The position numbers and the translations under genes are program-made. DNA of 64,000 nt from Puccinellia tenuiflora. Taxonomy: Eukaryota; Streptophyta; Magnoliopsida; Poales; Poaceae. Each line of letters opens with the position of its first letter. Within the stretch, counting starts at the first letter, position 1. Where the stretch lies: assembly GCA_012064385.1 (NCBI GenBank), contig QRDG01000140.1, positions 2,577,121 to 2,641,120 on the forward strand, read 5' to 3'. Shown piece after piece: positions 57,281-64,000 of the stretch. The notes under the pieces were generated by a model, which was not told where the DNA came from, did not search any database, and saw nothing but the letters and a program-made list of their open reading frames with translations.

Positions 57281-57487
57281 AGTGGTTGGGTGGTCAGGAG
57301 TGTGGTTGTACCCCAGCTCATCAGAGTTCAATACCACGTTTGACACTGGTGTTTCTCATTTAGTAGAAATATTTTTCAGTGGGAGGCGACGTTCATATCG
57401 ACAGTGAGCTGCCTGTGGTGACTTCGTCAATTTCAAAATTCAACTCGCCGGCTCAGTATCATGGAGGTGTTCATATGGGTAGGGACG
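57281..57487 (+). mobile_element. Au-type SINE, 3'-truncated
   Basis: It follows the known Au SINE order: AGTGGTTGGGTGGTC (box A region), CATCAGAGTTCAATACC (box B region), TTCAGTGGGAGGCGACGTTC, GGTGACTTCGTCAATTTCAA and GCCGGCTCAGTATC...GGAGGTGTTCATA. The usual 3' tail is replaced by other sequence after GGGTAGGG. Au SINEs are tRNA-derived and common in wheat relatives; the match is from memory of the family. Confidence 0.75.
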
Positions 57488-58221
57488 CTACTTCGTGACG
57501 CACGAGATTGGGAGCAATATCTAATCCGCGCTCTCTCCTGCCTCCTTTCCCTTCCACCTCCATTCTCTCTCTCCTCCTGCTTAATTCTCTCCTGCTGCCC
57601 ACCCACCGTTGCCGCCACCCCGCTCCTACTGCTGCCGCCAGAAATCTCTTGTACATAGTCGCCCTGGTCCTACGGACCGACGCCTGGAAGATCCGCACGC
57701 CGCCGCCCCTAGGTCTCCTTTGCTCGCCTCACCTCCATCGCGCCTGGGATCCGTGGTTGTGCAGCCGTGCAGGGGAGAGGTGGAGGACCCCCCGAGACGA
57801 CGGCGTCGAGGGGCGCATGTAGCCGAGATGGCGGCGGGCGCGGTCCTCAGCGGGGGTGGTCGGCAGGAGGTGGAGGGCGGCGCTTGACAATGAGGTGGAG
57901 GGCGCTCGGCATGGAGCAGGGGATCTTGGCCAGACGTGGAGGGCGGCGCCCGGTAGGGGACACGAGAGACGGTGGCCTATACGGCGTATATGGACATGGA
58001 CGGAGCCCCATGCGCTGTATTTTTTAATCCAAAATGCTACCAGTGGCGCATCTGCCACGTGGTGGTATTCCACGGTGAAAGGACATTGTCCGTTAATTTT
58101 GTTTTGACGTTTGATCACAACACTTGGAAGTATTTAACATACTCTCTAGTATCAACAGGAAATATGACTGTCTACATCAAAAGGATACTAGTGTATGTCT
58201 ATAGATGCAAAAAGGAAGAAA
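57488..58221. other. GC-rich then mixed sequence, no gene supported
   Basis: 57500-57960 holds several overlapping low-complexity frames on both strands. No domain is seen. 57960-58220 is ordinary intergenic sequence. Confidence 0.4.
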
Positions 58222-59507
58222 TGTTGTATTGTCGGAAATGGGACAGGAAGGACAAGTTGCTCTGCAAGCTGGCCAGCCCCTAGACCGGCCTAGGCCGGGC
58301 TCCAGGCCGGGTGGGTCTGGTGGGTGTCCGGCTCCCAGACCGGCCCTGGCCGGGCTCCTGGCCGGGCGCGTCTGTTGGGTGACCGGCCCCTAGACCGGCC
58401 CTGGCCGGGCGCGTCTGGTGGGTGACCGGCCCCCAGACCGGCCCTGGCCGGGCTCTAGGCCGGGCGCGTCTGGTGGGTGACCGGCCCCCAGACCGGCCTA
58501 GGCCGGGCTTGTCTGGTGGGTGACCGGCCCCCAGGCCGGCCCTGGCCGGGCTCCAGGCCGGGCGCGTCTGGTGGGTGGCCGGCCCAGGCCGGGCTCCAAG
58601 CCGGCGGCCCAGTTTGTTCCTGTATGATGATCGTTGGCCTGCCCCCAGGCTGGCCTAGGCCGACCTCCAGACTGGACATCCCCTACACCCAACGGCTTGA
58701 TTTCGGGGAGGGGTACTTATACCCCTCCATCTACCTCGAGACAACCACCACGACCAAAAGAAGAACACCTCCATTGTTTGAAAGCTTCAAATCAATAGAT
58801 CTCCCTCTCTAGCCACTCAATCACTTAGCCCTTTGGGGATTTGAGAGAGGAGACCTAGATCTACACTTCAACCAAACCGATTTGATTTCCCCCTTGATTT
58901 GTGAGAGGGGGCTTGCTACTCTTGGTGTTCATTGGAACCCTAAGAGGTTGTGGTCCTTCGGAGCTTTCGGAGCTACGAAGACTTTGCCGAGAGCCACCAA
59001 TTGAGTTGTGGTGTGTGCCCCGGCCTTGAGCATCGAGTCTTGGCGGCTCGGTGCATTTGGTGAAGACCCTCCAACTTGTGGAGTGAGCTTCATCCTTGTA
59101 AAGGTTCTAGTTGTCAACCTCAACGGCAACATAGTGACAAGTGTCTCGCCACATCGGTGGTAAGACACAACGGAGATACGGTGTGCCATATTAAGGCTAC
59201 TCGGTGTTTCACTTTGGTGAACACCGCGCCGCTCCAACGGAGATTAGCTTCCATTGGGAAGTGAACTTCGGGATAAATCTCCGCGTCAACTTGTTGGTTA
59301 TTCCTAAACTTTCCTTTACTTGTTGCTACTAGCTTACTCATATTTATATCTTGTGCTAGTAGTCTTTTGCTCAACATATAGGGTTGCTCATCTAGTTGCA
59401 TAATCTAGAGAACTTATATTTGAGCAATACCAATTTAAAACGAAAAAGAAAGAAAATTTGTAGTTAACCTATTCACCCCCCTCTAGTTAACCTCATCGAT
59501 CCTTTCA
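58222..59507 (+). repeat. LTR of a truncated copia element
   Basis: Its right end TCCTTTCA is fixed by the PBS that follows (TGGTATCAGAGCC at 59510). The left end (TGTTGTATTG at 58222) is a best guess. No second LTR is found downstream, so the element is truncated after gag. Confidence 0.6.
58262..58620 (+). repeat. GC-rich minisatellite in the copia LTR
   Basis: Seven or so units of 43 or 55 bp built from AGACCGGCCCTGGCCGGGC and GCGTCTGGTGGGTGACCGGC. Units differ mainly by presence or absence of a 12-bp piece (TCCAGGCCGGGC or similar). Open frames across it are repeat artefacts. Confidence 0.9.
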
Positions 59508-59509
59508 AT

Positions 59510-59522
59510 TGGTATCAGAGCC
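59510..59522 (+). promoter_or_regulatory. Copia primer-binding site
   Basis: TGGTATCAGAGCC, complementary to initiator tRNA-Met. Confidence 0.88.
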
Positions 59523-59561
59523 TCGTCTCTTTATTAAAGGCTTCACCGCCTAAAGAGGAGG

Positions 59562-60925
59562 ATGGAGGATCCCACTCCCATGGAATTGCTTCAAAAGCAA
59601 GTCGAGTCCATGGGGGAAAGATCCGATAAGAGGATGGATAGGTTAGAGGAACTACTAATGAAACTTGCCTCTACATCTAGCAATGCAAATGAAAGTCCCT
59701 CTCTAGATGAAAATGGTAATCCCATATCTCATTCAAAAGAAAGTGACGAACACTCATCTAAAAATAAAAACCCAAATCAATTTGGACATATTTATAACAA
59801 TGCTCTTAATGTTCAACATCCACATGTGAACAATCTTGGTAATCCACCTTGAGTAGATAGGGCCCGTTTTACTAATTGGAAAACTTCTATGAAATCTTAT
59901 GTGTGTAGCTCTTCAATGCAAATATGGAGAATCATTGAGAGGTGATACTATCCCAAGGATATCAATAATTTGACCTCAAGTGAGATCATTGATGAACAAC
60001 TCAATGCACATGCTATGCACATGCTCGATAAGGCAATGGTCAATGAAGGTGTTGAGCACATCCGGTCTCTCCGAAACGCCAAGGAAGCTTGGAAGTATCT
60101 ACTCGCCATGTATGATGGCAATGTGAGCATGCAACGCTCAAAGAAAACACTTCTTCAACGGCAAGTTGATCACTTCATCATGAAGGATGGAGAAGTTTCG
60201 GAGGATGTATATCGAATACTCAAGGCTCTAGTTGTGGACATGAAGGATGTTGGATTCAAGGATTGCGATGATGATTGGTTCAAGGGAAAATTTCTTCAAA
60301 CCTTGATTCCATACAATGAGAACATGGTAATGAATGTTCAATCAAGAGCGGACTACATGGAACTAACTCCCAATGATGTTTTGGGTACCTTTGTCACCAT
60401 GAATATGATGAAGAAATCCTCGGAATATGTTCTAGCCCATGTGAATGGAATAAAGAAAGTATCTCTTTCCTTGAAGGCAACATCTTATGATGAGGAAGAA
60501 TCAAGTGATGAAGGTGATCCACCTATGTGCCATCCGAGAAGGAAAACAGGGTATCACACAATGAGTGTTTAGCGCTTGCCAACCATAATTGGTGGAAGAA
60601 AGGGGATTTTAGATCAAATAAAACGAAGAACAAGGGAAGAGAAGGCTCAAGTACAAAGAAAGCAAGAACTTATTTCAATTGTGGAGATAGTGAGCACTTC
60701 GATTGTCCTTACAAGAGTAGAATTGAGAATGGAGGAAAGCTCGTCAAGAAAACCAACTTTGTTCCTAAAAACAAGAACTTCATGAAGAAGGTATCTAAAA
60801 GGACAATGGTGACAAATGAGCAAGAATACATATCCGGAGGTGAAGAAAGTGAAGATGAAGAAGAACAAGTTGGCATGGCGGCCATATCGTCACGTCGAAC
60901 ACCGACAAGCGGGCCCTCGCGGTCT
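59562..60925 (+). pseudogene. Copia Gag (UBN2 type), broken; no pol
   Basis: Start MEDPTPMELLQKQVESMGER, then a stop at 59850, a second stop near 59943 and a frameshift near 60555. The UBN2 Gag core is clear (LRNAKEAWKYLLAMYDG, KKTLLQRQVDHFIMKDGE, VEDVYRILKAL-like). The zinc knuckle has lost a Cys and spacing (YFNCGDSEHFDCPYK). After an acidic stretch (GGEESEDEEEQ) similarity to a copia polyprotein ends, with no protease, integrase or RT. Confidence 0.82.
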
Positions 60926-61310
60926 TAGACACAACCGAAACACTTTTTCTGGTCTGGTGGTGGAGCGGTGTGGTTTCTACTGCGTCAACATCGCCGGTTC
61001 TTGGCAGTCAGGTGAGTACTCCTTTGCTCATGGAAGCGCCGGAGGAAGCAGAATAACAATCAGAAGTTAAGAGAGGAAGAAGTTTGACTCCACCGTCGGT
61101 CATTCTTATCTGGTGGCCGGCACTCGCGAGAAACAACGAAACGCTCGGGTCTTGGATAACATTAGTTAGCAGTTCAATGAGGACAATGTTCTAGCAGCTA
61201 TAGAATCTGGAGAGAGAGATATACACATACATGCAGCTATGGGATATCGAAGGAGCTGGTGTCCTTAACAGAGTTAGTAAGTGCAACTTTGTAGTATTAA
61301 ATCCGCGTCA
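60926..61310. other. Unassigned sequence after copia gag
   Basis: No recognisable gene; a short exon-like GC-rich stretch at about 60950-61010 ends in GGTGAGTAC, but nothing supports it as a gene. Confidence 0.35.
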
Positions 61311-61322
61311 ATTAATTTGGAA

Positions 61323-61443
61323 CTTTTTTTTTGAATTTTCACCGGGAGGGAGAGCTTCCCCACCTGAATCTTTTCATTCAATAAAAGGCTCAAAAGCTAC
61401 GAGATTACAGCAGAGACAAGAGAGAGAGAGGGGGGTTTACGAG
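61323..61443 (-). mobile_element. 5'-truncated LINE tail with 12-bp TSD
   Basis: On the minus strand the insert ends AAGCTCTCCCTCCCGGTGAA..., then a poly-A of 8. It is flanked by direct copies of ATTAATTTGGAA (61311-61322 and 61444-61455). A poly-A tail with a 12-bp TSD is the mark of target-primed insertion. Confidence 0.8.
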
Positions 61444-61455
61444 ATTAATTTGGAA

Positions 61456-62050
61456 ATCTTATTCTCACATAAAAAAAAATAAAAAAAAACTACCTCTGAA
61501 AGGAGCGACTGGACCAGCGTCATACATCTCTACATCCAAGGAAAAAACTGATGATCGATCAGAACAAAGAAGGGATGAACACACGTACTTTTTCAATCGC
61601 CGGCTTGGTTTCCCTCCCACCGCAGCAGCGTCTACTTTCAGGTTAGCCTTCCAACACGCGCGTAGCTGCTTGCAGCGTCTTGTCTCGATTGATCTCGAGG
61701 GAAACGAATTCGAATCAGAGGTTGAGTGCACCAAATACTAATAACTTGTGCTAGTGGGTGGCGAATCTTATTGCTTCTCCCACACAAAAGACTCGCCTTA
61801 TTGCTCTTCCGTGTCCCGGAGGTTGATTGAAAAAAGGAGAATGAGATTCTCAATCAAGAAAATTAATAAAAAAAGTAGAAAGGAGAGTGCACTCAGCTAG
61901 CGACTGGGGACCACGGCGCACAACTGAGATCGATGAGTAGTCAGCTTGAGATAGCTTTTTCTACGCATTACGAGCATGCATTTCTTTTTATCAAACGGAC
62001 AAAAAAGCTTTTAAATTTGTCGCATCATTGAGTATATATCTTTTTCTGCA
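61456..62050. other. Intergenic, no gene seen
   Basis: Short frames only. No element ends recognised. Confidence 0.4.
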
Positions 62051-62119
62051 TGTATGTATGTATGTATGTATGTATGTATGTATGTATGTATGTATGTATG
62101 TATGTATGTATGTATGTAT
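62051..62119. repeat. (TGTA)17 microsatellite
   Basis: Perfect tetranucleotide run of about 69 bp. Confidence 0.95.
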
Positions 62120-62152
62120 CTTATTTAATGTGTTTGGGTTCATGTCGAAGGT

Positions 62153-62712
62153 TTGCCGTCGAACTTGAGACATTTACTAGGTCTGTGGGCTAGCTGTGGG
62201 ATCTTTGATTGGTTCAACTCAAGATGTGGATCTTCTTTGTTTGCCAAGATGAGGTCTTGTTCGTATACAAGGCTACAAGCGTCGATGATGAGTTTTGATG
62301 TTTTCCTAAGAGAAATAATTAATGCCTTCACGTACATATATCTGAGTTTGTTGTCAAGTCAAAAAGGGTTTGAACTTCGTTTCTCACTTCAAGGGGTGCA
62401 TGCTGCTCCTCGCCGGCTGCTGGACCAGATGACGCCGGCCGGGCTGGTGGGGGACATGGACGTGGGTAAGCAGGTGGAGTGCAGCCCGCTGATGCTGGTT
62501 TTATTTCTCCGGCCGGTGAGCTGCCTGCTTGATGATTCGATCAGCTGTTCCTCTTCGGCGAAGCAAAGCGACATGCTCAGTCTGCTGATGGTGCTTCCAC
62601 AACTGATGAGCATTCTTTGAATAAAGCGTTCAAGAGGACCGCTTTGGTATGCTGGACCGACAACAAACACGCAAGTAGCTACATCCATCTGCGAAAATGC
62701 GGCGGAGCACAC
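62153..62712. other. Unrecognised coding-like block
   Basis: A plus-strand frame (62153-62620) and a minus-strand frame (62389-62712, with SQMDVATCVFVVGPAYQSG and AEEEQLIESSSRQL) overlap. Base composition around 62395-62720 is higher in GC than its surroundings. Neither frame has a domain I recognise, so strand and reality are open. Confidence 0.3.
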
Positions 62713-62759
62713 GGCGACGACACTCCCTGAAATCTCACATCCTCTACTCAGCTAGGGGT

Positions 62760-63190
62760 ACACTAGACACAACACTTGTAATTCTTTGCACTGTGTAATT
62801 CATTAGCACACTTAACTACAATTTGTAACTAGTTGCCCCACTAGTTCCAAAAAGTACGAAACAAGTCACATTTAGAGAAGAAAAACAAGTTGTGTTCTAT
62901 TTGTGCAACTATAATTTTCATCCAAAATATACGACAATGACGTGCCCTACAAAAAAAACTAATTATATCTGATTAGCACATGATACTATATTGAACATAT
63001 TTTCAAATCTAAACAAATACAAGTTTATGTTGTACGAATTGTCCACATTTTATTACACTATAATTTGTTCTTGATCTTTTGTCAAAATTAGCAAAAATAT
63101 AAGTCTATTGTCGACTTAAAACCTAAAACCACAATTAAATACACATTTTTCTAAAACTTTATGTCCCACGTCTGATAACGGGCATTAGAA
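62760..63190. other. AT-rich intergenic sequence
   Basis: No gene or repeat ends seen. Confidence 0.5.
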
Positions 63191-63462
63191 ATATATCTTG
63201 ACAATATTTGTAGCAAAATGTGAAGGAGCACAGGGCGAACGACCCTCCTGGAACCAACTCGTCTAGGGGAAGCAGCATTTTCGCTCACGTGAGCGCATGT
63301 TTTCAGAATGAAAGGAAAAAACATTTCAAATAAGAGTGAATTCTAGTTTTTACCCTCCGTTTGTATCTTGACAATATTTGTAGCAATGCGAAGGAGCACA
63401 CAGCGGACGACCCTCCATGGAACCAACTCGCCTAGGGGAGCAGCATTTTCGCTCACGTGAGT
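63183..63462. repeat. Tandem duplication of about 168-bp period
   Basis: 63195-63295 and 63363-63462 are direct copies (TATCTTGACAATATTTGTAG, GCAGCATTTTCGCTCACGTG). The second abuts the TRIM element at 63463. Confidence 0.8.
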
Positions 63463-63813
63463 GTCATGTATTCTGCACTAACCATCTATCCCAAAAGTCC
63501 GAACTGATGGGATAGCTAGTGCAATCTACATATATACTGTAACAGCCCCTCTCACGTGTGACTCGGGGAGGAAGAGGCCACACGTGCAACCGGAAGAAAG
63601 CGACGGCGCGCAAGTCTCAGAGGTATGGCGCAAGGTAGGCTCATACTTGGACACAAGGGGGGGCTACCAGCAATTTTAATAAATTGCGCATGCCAGGACT
63701 CGAACTCGAGACCTTAGACTCTGATACCATGTCATGTATCCTACACTAACCATCTATCCCAAAAGTCCGAACTGACGGGAATAGCTAGTGCAATCTACAT
63801 ATATACTGTAACA
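63463..63813 (-). mobile_element. TRIM-type miniature LTR retrotransposon
   Basis: Two near-identical short LTRs, 63463-63545 (83 bp) and 63730-63813 (84 bp), with TG...CA ends, flank only 184 bp. On the minus strand the interior starts with the PBS TGGTATCAGAG (63719-63729) and ends with the purine tract GTGAGAGGGGC before the 3' LTR. A GAGTTCGAGTCC motif (box B-like) follows the PBS. No protein is encoded, as expected for TRIM or SMART elements, which rely on other elements' enzymes. Confidence 0.85.
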
Positions 63814-63890
63814 CCCCCTCTCAAATATGACGCGGAAAGTCAACACGTGCAACCGGAAGAGAGCGACGGCGCGCAAGTGATGACGGTATT
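63814..63890 (-). repeat. Second TRIM interior copy beside the 5' LTR
   Basis: 63814-63885 (CCCCCTCTCAAATATGACGC, CACGTGCAACCGGAAGA, GCGACGGCGCGCAAGT) matches the TRIM interior at 63546-63622, so interior sequence lies on both sides of the 63730-63813 LTR. After about 63886 the match ends; the last 100 bp of the window are unassigned. Confidence 0.75.
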
Positions 63891-64000
63891 GATGAGAGTG
63901 TTCTTCTCCCTCAACTGCGCCAACAAATACTCTTGATACCCTGAAAGGAAAATAATATATAAGGGATGTAGGAGTGGAAGTCTTTTTTCCCCAAGAAGGT

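Noticed and set aside
58262..58620. CRISPR-like regular repeats
   Set aside because: No constant repeat with unique spacers; a plant minisatellite.
58205..58692. Pro/Gly-rich frames on both strands
   Set aside because: Produced by the minisatellite in the copia LTR.
63695..63730. tRNA-like stretch (GAGTTCGAGTCC on the minus strand)
   Set aside because: No full cloverleaf; it is the PBS-adjacent part of the TRIM interior.

Overview
The window is nuclear DNA of a grass, most likely of the wheat/barley tribe. Its genes carry GT-AG introns. Its repeats are typical of grass genomes: LTR retrotransposons primed by initiator tRNA-Met, a Stowaway MITE, an Au-type SINE, LINEs with zf-RVT tails, and Helitrons ending in CTAG. 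Nothing bacterial or organellar is present. The only long intact host reading frame is a CC-NB-LRR resistance gene on the minus strand (52132-54888). Almost everything else is transposon sequence or decayed gene copies.

Left third (1-27 kb): a broken LINE (1-1769 and 3981-about 5050) is split by a 2.2-kb minus-strand Helitron. Next comes a five-exon gene for a plastid-type, two-CBS-domain protein, now a pseudogene. A hAT element sits in its exon 1 with a perfect 8-bp target duplication. Exons 3 and 4 are tandemly duplicated. Intron 4 holds three small TIR elements and a Ty1-copia retrotransposon (10197-24861), which is itself interrupted by a 10.2-kb Ty3-gypsy element with 3.5-kb LTRs. Exon 5 follows at 24961. 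A second CBS half-gene, joined to an unrelated serine-rich last exon, lies at 25432-26902 and is here called gene X.

Middle (27-52 kb): a 7.5-kb minus-strand Helitron (27363-34834) separates gene X from NLR1 (35374-38132), whose LRR region carries a 1-bp deletion. Two paralogous sites (about 45.2 and 51.59 kb) show the sequence without the Helitron. Pieces of the same gene X - NLR block recur at 38.9-39.4, 40.95-42.27, 45.06-45.52 and 51.53-55.9 kb, so the locus is a decaying resistance-gene cluster with a tail-to-tail partner gene. Interspersed are a fold-back element, a cargo-carrying Stowaway MITE, a chromodomain gypsy element that has lost RT, RNase H and integrase in frame, and a tandem array of about 250-bp units.

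Right part (52-64 kb): intact NLR2 is followed by a dispersed 250-bp duplication, an Au SINE, a truncated copia element whose LTR contains a GC-rich minisatellite, a 121-bp LINE tail with a 12-bp target duplication, a TGTA microsatellite, and a miniature LTR element (TRIM) with 83-84-bp LTRs that appears to belong to a tandem chain.

Functionally, the window is an NLR locus evolving by segmental duplication and transposon interruption. The CBS genes beside it are probably dead or chimeric. All coordinates, exon joins, TSDs and repeat matches were read by eye; no alignment or database search was run.
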